A stretch of DNA of 64,000 nt from NCBI RefSeq assembly GCF_002914525.1, contig NZ_LODW01000047.1:1-64000 (forward strand), given 5' to 3'. The stretch is from Rhizobium hidalgonense. Lineage in GTDB: Bacteria; Pseudomonadota; Alphaproteobacteria; Rhizobiales; Rhizobiaceae. Within the stretch, counting starts at the first letter, position 1. Each line of letters opens with the position of its first letter. The translations under genes and the position numbers were made by a program. Positions 41,153-49,841 of the stretch are shown here, in pieces. The notes under the pieces were generated by a model. It was not told where the DNA came from. It searched no databases and saw only the letters and a list, made by a program, of their open reading frames with translations.

Positions 41153-43360
41153 TTAGCGAATGACAGCCTGGACTTCGTAGTTCGCGTAGCCGAATTCATT
41201 GCTTCTGGCGGCCACGTACTTGTCGCTGGACGTATAGACCGTCAGCTCGAACGGAGTTCCATCGATCGTCGTGATGATGTGGCCGTCCTTGATTGCATAA
41301 TCGGCCGACGAACCTGACGTGCTCGGATGCATGATCTGCAGAACGTCGTCCGCGCTGGGTTGACCGCCGTTCAGCTCGGTTATGACGCGCTGACCGTGCT
41401 CCCCGAATAAGACATCGAAATTCTGGTTGGTGACCCTGTTGCGAACTTTCAACGTCTTGCCAACAACGAGTTCCTTCAGTTGATCGTTGGTGAGCGCGAC
41501 TGCTCCTGCCTTGGTCAGATCTTCGACCGTCAGGCCGCGCTCCGCCTTGGCGACGGCCGCGGGCGTCGGGGTGTACCAGATCGGCGACGTCCAGGCGCGT
41601 TCCTGAACCGTCGCCGCCACGCTGCTCGGGGGAAGGATGCCAAGCTTGACGGCATCATACGTGCTCCAGCGCGGCGTCGGGATCTGCAAGACACGCGAAT
41701 AATAGAATGCGTGCAGGCTTGGGTCGAACTCCGGATCGGTCCACACCGCCTTCAGTTCCACGGCGCCGATATCGTTGGTGTAGGTCGCCTTGGTGATATC
41801 GACGGTGCTTCCCACCGGAGGGAGTTTGCCGGTAACTGGATCGGGCTGGCGGCTTCCTGCCCAGGCGACGTCGAATATCTTTTCGAAAATCTGGCCCTGC
41901 TTGGTCCAGCCCTTGACGATCTGGATACGATCGAGATTGGCGTCGTCGGGGTCCTTAACCGCAGCAACGATGAAGGTGGGAACCTTGTCATCGGCCGCAG
42001 GAAGATCACCGCCCATCGGGACGCCGCCGGCGTATGCGGTTTTTGCCCAGTCCGCGTTGGCAAGAACTCCTTTGTCGTAGTCCCAGCCGCCAAACATGCG
42101 TGCCTGGATCCGCACGCCGCTGGTGGCATAGACCTCCTTGCGTTGCATCGCGTTGAAGATGGAATCACGCGTGTTCTGTTCCGCCCAAACGACGGTCAGG
42201 CCCGAGGTCCCAGTCTCCATGATGTTCATGCCGGACGCAACTTTGCCGGCCAGTCGTGCGGCCGGCGTCGCGTCGACGAGCCCGTGATCGCCGAAGAAGT
42301 TGGACTGCGAGTAAGCGGTGACGGTGTTGTGCGAGTCGCCTGCTCCGACCACCCCGAACTTGTAGGGATTGTAGCCGCGGGTCGCCTGCAAAGCCAAACC
42401 GTTCTCGTAGGCTTCGCGCGCGTAGCTTCCATGCAGCTTGGACGTGCTGTTGTCGATCCCGATCAGGTAATTCATGATCTCGAAGTTGGCGAACTCGTCG
42501 TTCGGCGAGAGATCAGGATGCGTCTCGGAGGCCCCCTTTGCCTGCTTGAGTTCCGTCAGCGGCTCGTTGGTCATGCGTTGTTGCGCCCAGGCGGCATCGA
42601 GCGGATTGCCCTTGCTGTCGACGTCAGTCGGAAACATGATCCCGTTGGACAGGTTCGCGTTGTGAGAGATGGCCAGCACCTCGTTCCCGGCCTTGCGCTG
42701 GCCGTCCATCCACGTCCAGAGGTCTTCGGGATGGTCGGATTCAAGTGCGGAGAATGGTGCGGCAGGAGCCTTCGCACAGTCCTTGAAAAAGACGTTGCGG
42801 TGCATGTTCTGGTTATTCGGCATCGACGTCCACTCGTACGAGCAGAAGGCGGTGAACTGGCCGGGCTTGTTGTACTTGTCGGCGATGGCAATATTTTGCT
42901 TCCACACCGACCCAACAACAGCCGGATCCACCAGCTCCGTGAGCGGCTTGTGGCTTGCTATGCTATCCGCCAGAAACTCGAAGATTTTCGTGGCGCTATT
43001 GTCTTTGCTGACCTTTAGCTTCGCGGCAACCGGGAGCTTGCTGATCGGAGATGTGGGATCATTGGCAAGACGGACGACGCCAACATATTCCGAGTGATCG
43101 GTCACGCCCTGAAAATCGAGGGGTGTCTTGATCTTCACGTCGAAGCCCGCCGGGTGTTTGATGGTCTGCCCCATCGAGTACTGGTACGCCTCTTCCGGCC
43201 CAGTCACCGTATTTCCGATGATATAGGCGTCTAGCGACCAGCTCGTGTGCTGGTGGGTCTGCCCGAAGTATGCGTGCCGTTCCTGGGCGCCAGCTCCGGT
43301 CGCAGCCACTGCGAGGATCGTTGAGGAAAGCAAAATTGTAACCCGGTTTGACCTGCGCAT
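41153..43360 (-). CDS. Exported DUF3604 protein
   Basis: 735 aa with a signal peptide (ILAVAATGAGAQE). Metal-ligand-like motifs: YFGQTHQHTSWSLDAY (about 32-46), VTDHSEYVG (about 88), LAISHNANLSNG (about 233) and GAGDSHNTVTAYSQ (about 345). DUF3604 is related to PHP-type metal hydrolases; substrate unknown. GAGGGC precedes the ATG. First gene of a five-gene operon (DUF3604, PpiC, three HupE-like). The palindrome at 43438 lies 78 bases upstream. Confidence 0.92.
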   Translation of the reverse strand: MRRSNRVTILLSSTILAVAATGAGAQERHAYFGQTHQHTSWSLDAYIIGNTVTGPEEAYQYSMGQTIKHPAGFDVKIKTPLDFQGVTDHSEYVGVVRLANDPTSPISKLPVAAKLKVSKDNSATKIFEFLADSIASHKPLTELVDPAVVGSVWKQNIAIADKYNKPGQFTAFCSYEWTSMPNNQNMHRNVFFKDCAKAPAAPFSALESDHPEDLWTWMDGQRKAGNEVLAISHNANLSNGIMFPTDVDSKGNPLDAAWAQQRMTNEPLTELKQAKGASETHPDLSPNDEFANFEIMNYLIGIDNSTSKLHGSYAREAYENGLALQATRGYNPYKFGVVGAGDSHNTVTAYSQSNFFGDHGLVDATPAARLAGKVASGMNIMETGTSGLTVVWAEQNTRDSIFNAMQRKEVYATSGVRIQARMFGGWDYDKGVLANADWAKTAYAGGVPMGGDLPAADDKVPTFIVAAVKDPDDANLDRIQIVKGWTKQGQIFEKIFDVAWAGSRQPDPVTGKLPPVGSTVDITKATYTNDIGAVELKAVWTDPEFDPSLHAFYYSRVLQIPTPRWSTYDAVKLGILPPSSVAATVQERAWTSPIWYTPTPAAVAKAERGLTVEDLTKAGAVALTNDQLKELVVGKTLKVRNRVTNQNFDVLFGEHGQRVITELNGGQPSADDVLQIMHPSTSGSSADYAIKDGHIITTIDGTPFELTVYTSSDKYVAARSNEFGYANYEVQAVIR

Positions 43361-43437
43361 GTCTTGCCCTCGATTGCTATTTGACCTTGGGGACGAAAGT
43401 TCGCGTCAAGCTGTGAACGGCTAGAGCGAAAGCGCAA

Positions 43438-43456
43438 GTATGTAACGGTAATATAC
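43438..43456. promoter_or_regulatory. Palindromic operator, site 3 (DUF3604 operon)
   Basis: GTATGTAACGGTAATATAC, an imperfect 19-bp palindrome preceded by AAAGCGCAA exactly as at site 1 (35005). Read on the minus strand it is followed by TTGCGC, a possible -35 element of the DUF3604 operon promoter. Confidence 0.7.
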
Positions 43457-43589
43457 GGGACCCCCGCACGTAGTCCGCCACGATTAGTCCCGCGAAATCG
43501 GCGGGCGTGCCACTGCTATAGCTGACGGACGTCGGGCGACCTTCCAGCTAATCTTGATGGACGATGACCCGTTTATGCAGTAGGTTGCA

Positions 43590-43608
43590 TTCGCAAACGG
43601 TAATATAG
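43590..43608. promoter_or_regulatory. Half-site of the same operator before the regulator gene (site 4)
   Basis: TTCGCAAACGGTAATATAG shares the 12-base run AACGGTAATATA with site 3 but has only a weak second half. It ends 29 bases before the regulator start, a position suited to autoregulation. Confidence 0.5.
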
Positions 43609-43637
43609 CAGAAAAATGTTCCTCAAGAGCGGGTGAG

Positions 43638-45458
43638 GTGCAGGCCGTGCAGAACAAGTTGCAATCGGGGCGCGAAGATGCGCCGTCTCCGTCACGGCCT
43701 GAGCCGGCTCCGGATGATATCCGTTTTCAACTCGATCGCATCATCGCCAGTCCGGAATTCCCGCGTGTCGGCCGCAGTGCCGCATTCCTGACCTACGTGA
43801 CGGAAGAAGCGCTTGCCGGCCGTGCAGAGCGCATCAAAGGCTACACGATCGCCGTCGAAGTCTTCAAGCGCAGCGAAGCTTTCAAACAGGACGATCCGGT
43901 CGTTCGGATCGAGGCCGGCCGTCTCAGGCGTCTGCTGGAACGCTACTACCTGGTGGCGGGGCAGCATGATCCCATAAGGATCGATATCCCTAAAGGTGGA
44001 TACGCGCCTTCCTTCGTCTGGAATGAAAAGGCGGACGACGCCGTCGCCCACGATGTCGATATACCCGTACCTCGACGGTCGAGCTTCGGGCTGCAGCACC
44101 TGATGCCGGTCGGTTTCGGAGTTGGCGTTATGCTCGGCCTCAGCGTTGTCGCGATCGGCCTGTTCGCTCATATGCTTGCAGGCCAATCGAAACCGCTTCC
44201 ATTTCCTGAAGGGCCGACTCTCGTCGTCGCTCCGTTCGCCGATCTTGGCGACGGGCCACAATCGGAACTCTACTCGGTCGGGCTGACCGAGGAATTGCTG
44301 ACGGCGCTTCCTCGCTTCAAGGAGGTGCACGTGTTCGGGCGGGAGACATCCAGATCGCTGTCGCCTGGCGTGCCTGCCTCGCAGGTGCGCGGAGAGCTTG
44401 GTGCCCGGTTTCTGCTAGCAGGCGGCGTGCGTGTTTCAGGCGAGCGAGTCCGGGTGACAGCACGCCTGGTCGAGACCGATACCGACAAGATTCTCTGGTC
44501 CGCCACCTACGACGATGACACTCACGTCCGCGACTTGTTCAGCATTCAGTCGGACGTCGCGAACAAGGTTGCGACTGCAGTTGCCCAGCCATATGGAATC
44601 ATGGCTCAGGCGGATGCCGTCAATCCTCCCCCTGACGACGTTGGGGTCTACACCTGCACGCTGGGCTTCTACGCCTATCGTGCGCACTTGACGGTAGACC
44701 AGCATGCGGACGTCCGCAATTGTCTCGAGCAGGCCGTCGAGCGATATCCGTCCTTCTCAACCGGATGGGCGATGCTGTCGATCATCTATCTCGACGAGGA
44801 ACGGTTTCGATTCAACACGAGGTCCGGCACGCCGGCGGCGGTCGAGCACAGCCTGAGCGCCGCTCGACGCGGGGTTCAACTGGACGCGGGCAACACCCGC
44901 GCGCTCCAGGCTCTGATGACCGCGCTGTTCTTCAACCAGCAGGTCGCCGAGGCGTTGAAGATCGGCGAACAGGCGTTGGAGACCAATCCAAACGATACTG
45001 AGCTTCTGGGCGAGTTCGGTACGCGTGTCGCCCAGAGCGGGCAGTGGGAGCGCGGGGCAGCCCTATTGGACCGCGCGATCGCGCTCAATCCGGCTGCCGG
45101 GGGCTACTATCACGGAATGCGCGGATTCGCAGCGTACATGCTTCATGACAAAAAAACTGCACTGATGGAGATCAGTCAGGCCGACCTGCAGAAGTTCCCG
45201 CTCTATCACGCGGTTGCGGCAGTCATCTACGTGGACGCGGACATGATGGACGACGCCCGCCGCGAGGCCAGGCGGTTCAACGAGATGCGTCCGGATTTCA
45301 TTCCGAACATCGTCGCCGAGCTGAAATCGCGCAACTTTCAGCCTGCGGATCGGGCGAGAATGATCGCAGACATCAGAAGGGCCGGTCTGCCTGCAATGGA
45401 TGAAGTCGAGGCGTCGATGGTCTTGCCGACCAAATGGCCGCCGGTTTCTGTGCCCTAG
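43638..45458 (+). CDS. Membrane-anchored regulator: DNA-binding-like head, TM, TolB-like and TPR domains
   Basis: 606 aa. The N-terminal domain (about 20-125) has the pattern QLDRIIASPEFPRVGRSAAF, YTIAVEVFKR and DDPVVRIEAGRLRRLLERYY, ending DIPKGGYAPSF. This domain heads many rhizobial TPR regulators and is probably a DNA-binding module. One membrane span follows (VGVMLGLSVVAIGLFAHML), then a periplasmic TolB_N/CyaE-like domain (VVAPFADLGDGPQSELYSVG; ARFLLAGGVRVSGERVRVTA) and TPR repeats to the end. It is organised like CadC/ToxR, sensing the envelope and acting on nearby DNA. GTG start at 43638; 43647 is an alternative. Confidence 0.85.
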   Translation: MQAVQNKLQSGREDAPSPSRPEPAPDDIRFQLDRIIASPEFPRVGRSAAFLTYVTEEALAGRAERIKGYTIAVEVFKRSEAFKQDDPVVRIEAGRLRRLLERYYLVAGQHDPIRIDIPKGGYAPSFVWNEKADDAVAHDVDIPVPRRSSFGLQHLMPVGFGVGVMLGLSVVAIGLFAHMLAGQSKPLPFPEGPTLVVAPFADLGDGPQSELYSVGLTEELLTALPRFKEVHVFGRETSRSLSPGVPASQVRGELGARFLLAGGVRVSGERVRVTARLVETDTDKILWSATYDDDTHVRDLFSIQSDVANKVATAVAQPYGIMAQADAVNPPPDDVGVYTCTLGFYAYRAHLTVDQHADVRNCLEQAVERYPSFSTGWAMLSIIYLDEERFRFNTRSGTPAAVEHSLSAARRGVQLDAGNTRALQALMTALFFNQQVAEALKIGEQALETNPNDTELLGEFGTRVAQSGQWERGAALLDRAIALNPAAGGYYHGMRGFAAYMLHDKKTALMEISQADLQKFPLYHAVAAVIYVDADMMDDARREARRFNEMRPDFIPNIVAELKSRNFQPADRARMIADIRRAGLPAMDEVEASMVLPTKWPPVSVP

Positions 45459-45487
45459 GCTGCGACCCCAAAGATCGCCGTCGCAGC
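45459..45487. terminator. Hairpin after the regulator gene
   Basis: Perfect 8-bp arms GCTGCGAC and GTCGCAGC around a 13-base loop, starting right after the stop codon. No T-run follows, so it may be a Rho-independent remnant or an mRNA-stabilising hairpin. Confidence 0.4.
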
Positions 45488-45595
45488 ACAGAACATACCA
45501 GAAGTTACGGGCGTTCCGTGCCTTCGGGAGATAGTTTTCTTGCCCGGACCGGGCTGTTTGGCTTCGGATGTGTTGAGTTCAATTGAGGGTGATCG

Positions 45596-46900
45596 GTGGG
45601 CAGCATTGGTGGTGGGGTGGCGTCGGCTCCAAGGAGCTGGTTTCGATGGTTCGCTGGAGGTGTCGTGGTCGTGCTGCTTCAAGGATGTGGCGGGCATCCG
45701 AAGAACGTGCTCACTCCGGTTGCCGACACCTCTCCGCAGTCGCCGAAAGTGGACATGCTGATCGCCACCACTCGCACCCGTTCGATCGTGCCGGGTGAAA
45801 TGTTCAATGGCGAACGCGCGCGAACCCCCGCGTTCGCGGACATGACGATATCCATTCCACCGAGCAAGGTTCGCAAGGAAGGACAGGTCGCCTGGCCGAG
45901 AAGATTGCCGTCAAATCCGGCTACCGACTTCGCCACCGTCAGGGCCGACGACCTCGACGTCGGCGAAGCCAAGAAATGGCTGAGCGCGAGCGTTAGGAAG
46001 ACCCCGGACGGCAGCGTGCTCGTCTTCGTTCATGGCTTCAACAACCGGTTCGAGGATGCGGTCTACCGCTTCGCGCAAATCGTCCACGATTCCGGCGTCC
46101 ATAGCGCGCCCGTCCTGGTGACGTGGCCCTCGCGCGGCAGCCTGCTTGCCTACGGCTATGACCGTGAGAGCACCAACTACACACGCAACGCGCTGGAGAC
46201 GCTCTTCCAATATCTCGCAAAAGATCCCGAGGTGAAGGAGGTGTCGATCCTTGCGCACTCGATGGGCAACTGGCTGGCGCTGGAATCGTTGCGCCAGATG
46301 GCGATCCGTAACGGGCGTCTGCCCGAGAAATTCAAGAACGTGATGCTCGCGGCACCCGACGTCGACGTCGACGTCTTCAGCCAGCAGATCGTCGACATGG
46401 GCAAGCAGCATCCGCAGTTCACGCTCTTCGTATCGCGCGACGACAAAGCACTGGCATTTTCGCGCCGTGTCTGGGGCGACGTCTCCCGGCTTGGTGCCAT
46501 CGATCCGGAGCAGGCGCCCTACAAGAAGGAGCTGGAAGACAACAAGATCATGGTCATCGATCTCACCAAGATCAAATCCGGCGATAGCATGAACCACGGC
46601 AAGTTCGCCGAGTCGCCTCAGATCGTCCAGCTCATCGGTCGGCGCATTTCGGAAGGACAGACGCTGACCGACAGCCACGTCGGACTTGGCGATCAGATCC
46701 TGGTGGCGACCACCGGCGCTGCGACCGCGGCGGGCAACGTGGCGGGGCTGGTGCTGGCTGCACCCGTCGCCGTGATCGACCAGGACACGCGCGACAACTA
46801 TGGAACCCACGTCGGAAGCCTGGCCGGTGCAGACGCCACACGGTCGGTCGCCTCCGGGAATTGCGACCAGACGCGACCGACGACGAACTGCAAACGCTGA
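45596..46900 (+). CDS. Lipoprotein alpha/beta hydrolase (DUF900 family)
   Basis: 434 aa. A GTG start with GAGGGTGA upstream gives a leader ending in the lipobox VLLQGC, so it is probably a membrane-anchored lipoprotein. The DUF900 domain shows VDMLIATTRTR at its start, VLVFVHGFNNRFEDAVYRFA, the nucleophile elbow ILAHSMGNWLALE and AAPDVDVDVF. Family function is unsettled (esterase-like). A C-terminal Ala/Gly-rich helix follows. It lies between the regulator and the outer-membrane genes. Confidence 0.9.
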   Translation: MGSIGGGVASAPRSWFRWFAGGVVVVLLQGCGGHPKNVLTPVADTSPQSPKVDMLIATTRTRSIVPGEMFNGERARTPAFADMTISIPPSKVRKEGQVAWPRRLPSNPATDFATVRADDLDVGEAKKWLSASVRKTPDGSVLVFVHGFNNRFEDAVYRFAQIVHDSGVHSAPVLVTWPSRGSLLAYGYDRESTNYTRNALETLFQYLAKDPEVKEVSILAHSMGNWLALESLRQMAIRNGRLPEKFKNVMLAAPDVDVDVFSQQIVDMGKQHPQFTLFVSRDDKALAFSRRVWGDVSRLGAIDPEQAPYKKELEDNKIMVIDLTKIKSGDSMNHGKFAESPQIVQLIGRRISEGQTLTDSHVGLGDQILVATTGAATAAGNVAGLVLAAPVAVIDQDTRDNYGTHVGSLAGADATRSVASGNCDQTRPTTNCKR

Positions 46901-46918
46901 TTTTCGCGGACAGAGGAT

Positions 46919-46930
46919 ACGGTAAGATAC
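46919..46930. promoter_or_regulatory. Possible half-site of the operator before outer-membrane genes (site 5)
   Basis: ACGGTAAGATAC matches the ACGGTAATATAC half of site 3 at 11 of 12 positions; the other half is not conserved. It lies about 90 bases before the gene at 47021. Confidence 0.4.
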
Positions 46931-47020
46931 ATGGTCATGACGAGCTTTTTGCAGCATCATTCCGACAGGGACGCAGACGGCGATTCGGGGCAATGCCGTC
47001 TCAGGCAAATGAGGGGATAC

Positions 47021-47809
47021 ATGCGAGTTAAATGGTTGCAGGCGGCCGCCTTGTGCGTCGGCCTCGGTGTCACGTCTTCGGCGTATGCGGCAGACATCGC
47101 GCCGGGTATTCCGGAGGCCAAGGTGGTTCAGAGCGAAAGCGGCTGGACGTATACGGTCGCGCCCTACTTCTGGGCCGCGGGGCTCTCCGGAGACATGGCG
47201 CAATTCGGCTTGCCGGAAGTTCACATCGACTCCGACTTCGGGGACATCCTGGACAACCTCGACTTCGCCTTCATGGCGGCTGGCGAGGCCCGTTACGACC
47301 GTTTCAGCATCTTTGCCGACATCATGTACACCAAGCTCGGAGCGGACGCGAACACGAGAAGGGGCATTCTGGCCGACAGTGTCGACGTAACCTCGAAAAC
47401 CTTCGCAGGATTGCTCGGGGCCGGATATTCAGTGCTCGAAAACCAGTCAGGGCACCTCGACATCGTCGGCGGCGTCCGCGTCTGGTCTGTCGACACGACC
47501 ATCAGCTTCAACGGGGGGCTGCTCGGCGGGCGTGAAGCGGACGACGGTGCGACCTGGGTCGACGCCCTCGTCGGTGTTCGGGGAAATTACTTCTTCACGC
47601 CCGAAGTCTACGTGACCGGCTGGGGCCTGGTGGGCGGCGGAGGCGCCGATGTCGACTGGGACGTCTCCCTGGCGCTCGGCTACAAATTCACCGACACGAT
47701 CTCGGCCGTCGCCGGCTACCGCGCAGTCGGTGTGAACTACGATAACGACGGGTTCGTCTTCGACGTCGTCGAGCAGGGACCGATCATCGGCGTGGCGTTT
47801 CACTTCTAA
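47021..47809 (+). CDS. Outer-membrane beta-barrel-like protein
   Basis: 262 aa with a signal peptide ending near SSAYAAD. Alternating-hydrophobic strands (WTYTVAPYFWAAGLSGDM; LDFAFMAAGEARYDRFSIFA; SGHLDIVGGVRVWSVDTTIS) and a terminal GPIIGVAFHF with C-terminal Phe are typical of outer-membrane barrels. GAGGGG precedes the ATG at 47021; an earlier ATG at 46931 gives no signal peptide. Cargo unknown. Confidence 0.85.
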   Translation: MRVKWLQAAALCVGLGVTSSAYAADIAPGIPEAKVVQSESGWTYTVAPYFWAAGLSGDMAQFGLPEVHIDSDFGDILDNLDFAFMAAGEARYDRFSIFADIMYTKLGADANTRRGILADSVDVTSKTFAGLLGAGYSVLENQSGHLDIVGGVRVWSVDTTISFNGGLLGGREADDGATWVDALVGVRGNYFFTPEVYVTGWGLVGGGGADVDWDVSLALGYKFTDTISAVAGYRAVGVNYDNDGFVFDVVEQGPIIGVAFHF

Positions 47810-47854
47810 GCCGCAGCCTGCGTGACATCTGGGTTCGTTAATGGGGGCATCGCA

Positions 47855-48658
47855 ATGAACCGCATGACCTATCGGACGGTGGTTGCTGTCCTGGCGCTTG
47901 GGCTGGGAGCGGGAGTTGTCCATGCTCAGTCGAACGAAGACCTGGCGAAGAAGCTCTCCAATCCGATCGCCTCGCTGATCAGCGTTCCGTTCCAGTTCAA
48001 CTACGATCATGGCTACGGCCCGGACGATGGCGACAAGGCGACGCTGAACATCCAGCCCGTTATTCCGTTCGCAATCAACGAGGATTGGAACGTCATTTCG
48101 CGCACGATCCTGCCGGTCACGTGGCAGAACGACATTGCCGGGCCGTCCGGAACGCAGTTCGGCCTCGGCGACATCACCCAAAGCTTCTTCTTTTCTCCTT
48201 CGAAACCTACGGAAAGCGGCATCATCTGGGGTGCAGGCCCAGTATTCCTCATTCCTACGGCGACGGACGAGCTCCTCGGCACTGGCAAATGGGGCGCGGG
48301 ACCGACGGCGGTCGTCCTCAAGCAGGACGGACCATGGACGTTCGGGATGCTCGGGAACCACATCTGGTCGTTCGCGGGTCAGAGCGATCGGCCGGACGTG
48401 AGTTCGACGTTTCTCCAGCCGTTCGTCTCCTACACAACCAAGGACGCCTGGACGTTCTCGCTGAACACGGAATCCACTTATAGCTGGGAAGCGAACGACT
48501 GGTCTGTTCCGATCAACTTCACAGTCGCCAAGCTGATCACCATCGACAAGCAACCGATCAGTCTGACGGCTGGAATCCGGTATTGGGCGGAGGCGCCGGA
48601 CAACGGACCCAATGGCCTGGGCTTCCGAGTAGCGCTCACATTCCTGTTTCCGAAATAG
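47855..48658 (+). CDS. Outer-membrane transporter-like protein (COG4313/phenol-MetA type)
   Basis: 267 aa with a signal peptide ending near GAGVVHAQ. Beta-strand pattern throughout (ISVPFQFNYDHGYGPDDG; NVISRTILPVTWQNDIAG; WGAGPVFLIPTATDELLGTG), ending LGFRVALTFLFPK. Similar proteins are annotated as neutral outer-membrane transporters near aromatic or aldehyde metabolism genes; substrate not inferable. It follows the barrel gene at 47021 by 45 bases, probably one transcript. Confidence 0.85.
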   Translation: MNRMTYRTVVAVLALGLGAGVVHAQSNEDLAKKLSNPIASLISVPFQFNYDHGYGPDDGDKATLNIQPVIPFAINEDWNVISRTILPVTWQNDIAGPSGTQFGLGDITQSFFFSPSKPTESGIIWGAGPVFLIPTATDELLGTGKWGAGPTAVVLKQDGPWTFGMLGNHIWSFAGQSDRPDVSSTFLQPFVSYTTKDAWTFSLNTESTYSWEANDWSVPINFTVAKLITIDKQPISLTAGIRYWAEAPDNGPNGLGFRVALTFLFPK

Positions 48659-48713
48659 GTCCTGCTGTCGCGAAGGCGGGCGACAACCCGCAAGTCCAAA
48701 AGGGAGATCACTG

Positions 48714-49112
48714 ATGAACGTTCTCAAACCGACCGGCAGCTTGCTCGCGACGATATCGATTTTAACGCTGGTCTCCGCGCCGATATTCGGCCCCTCGCCC
48801 GCGGAGGCGAGACGGGCAGCGGCCGCGTGCGGACCTAGAGGCTGCGCTGCGGCGGCCTGCGGACCACGCGGTTGTGCTGCCGGGGCACGAACAGCACCTG
48901 GCTATCGTCCGGTCCCAGGTCGTGGCGTCGTGGTCGTCACGCCCCGTCGCTACTGGAGACCGGGCGGCGCGATCGCTGCAGGCGCCGCGATCGGTTTCAT
49001 CGCCGGCGCGGCGGCAGCCTCCGTAGCGGGCACGCCTCCCAAGCCCGGATATTGCTGGTACTACACCACTCCTGCCAAAACGACCGGCTTCTGGGACGTA
49101 TGCCCCTCGTAG
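48714..49112 (+). CDS. Exported Cys-repeat hypothetical protein
   Basis: 132 aa. A signal peptide ends near GPSPAEA. A perfect-looking tandem ACGPRGCAAAACGPRGCAA follows (two CGPRGC units), then Arg/Pro-rich sequence, a glycine-zipper-like span IAAGAAIGFIAGAAAASVAG and a Cys/Trp-containing tail. GGGAG precedes the ATG. The glycine zipper suggests membrane association. Function unknown. Confidence 0.65.
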   Translation: MNVLKPTGSLLATISILTLVSAPIFGPSPAEARRAAAACGPRGCAAAACGPRGCAAGARTAPGYRPVPGRGVVVVTPRRYWRPGGAIAAGAAIGFIAGAAAASVAGTPPKPGYCWYYTTPAKTTGFWDVCPS

Positions 49113-49275
49113 CGCGACGGGGCGAAGCCCCAGTGAAAACTTTGCGGGCGGTTTTCTGCTTCACCACCGAACTGAAACGCCTCGGCCTCGGCCTCCGGGG
49201 TTAGGAGCGAACACCGGACAGCGACGAGTGCTCGAGATCGAGGTCGATTGAACTTCAACTGCGGAGGAAAACGCC

Positions 49276-49614
49276 ATGAAGCGCATGTCGATCGTCATTG
49301 CCGCACTGGCGGCCATCCCCACCATTGCCCATGCAGAAGATCCGATCATCGGAAACTGGAAAACGGAGCTTGGAGACACCACCGCGATCACGTCCTGCGG
49401 CGGCGGCTACTGCATCACGCTCAAGTCCGGCAAGCATGCAGGTAAGCAGATCGGCACCTTCAAAGGCAGGGACGGCAGCTACGAAGGCCGGATCACCGAT
49501 CCCGACGCCAACAAGACCTACGACGGCTCCGTGACGGTCTCAGGCAATGCCTTGAAGCTGAAGGGCTGCGTCCTGAAGGTCGTCTGTGAATCGCAGACCT
49601 GGCCACGACTCTAA
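49276..49614 (+). CDS. Exported DUF2147-type small protein
   Basis: 112 aa with a signal peptide ending near IAHAED. The short beta-barrel-like sequence IIGNWKTELGDTTAITSCGG matches the start of DUF2147 proteins, and GRITDPDANKTYDGSVTV and LKLKGCVLKVVCESQTWPRL match the end. Cys residues may pair. Periplasmic, function unknown. GAGGAAAA precedes the ATG. Confidence 0.82.
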   Translation: MKRMSIVIAALAAIPTIAHAEDPIIGNWKTELGDTTAITSCGGGYCITLKSGKHAGKQIGTFKGRDGSYEGRITDPDANKTYDGSVTVSGNALKLKGCVLKVVCESQTWPRL

Positions 49615-49841
49615 CGCGATTGGAACTGTTAAGGCAGGGAGATTTGGAACACGGGTTCCATCTCGGGTTCGATGCAGCCGATTTTGAAACCAGCGCCTTG
49701 ATGGGACTCGACTGCAAACCACCTACGTGAATAGCTATGTGCCTACCAAATTCTTATCTCCTTTGCTCGCCTGCCGGGCTGGTTCCCTTCGATCCATTAT
49801 GCGATTTTCTTAGCCCAGAACGTGAACACCATATCAACAAG

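Noticed and set aside
41480..43018. 512-codon plus-strand open frame inside the DUF3604 gene
   Set aside because: Antisense shadow; the minus strand encodes a recognisable exported DUF3604 protein with signal peptide.
45911..48727. Two long minus-strand frames (437 and 426 codons) opposite the DUF900 and outer-membrane genes
   Set aside because: Antisense shadows; plus-strand proteins have lipobox, signal peptides and barrel patterns.
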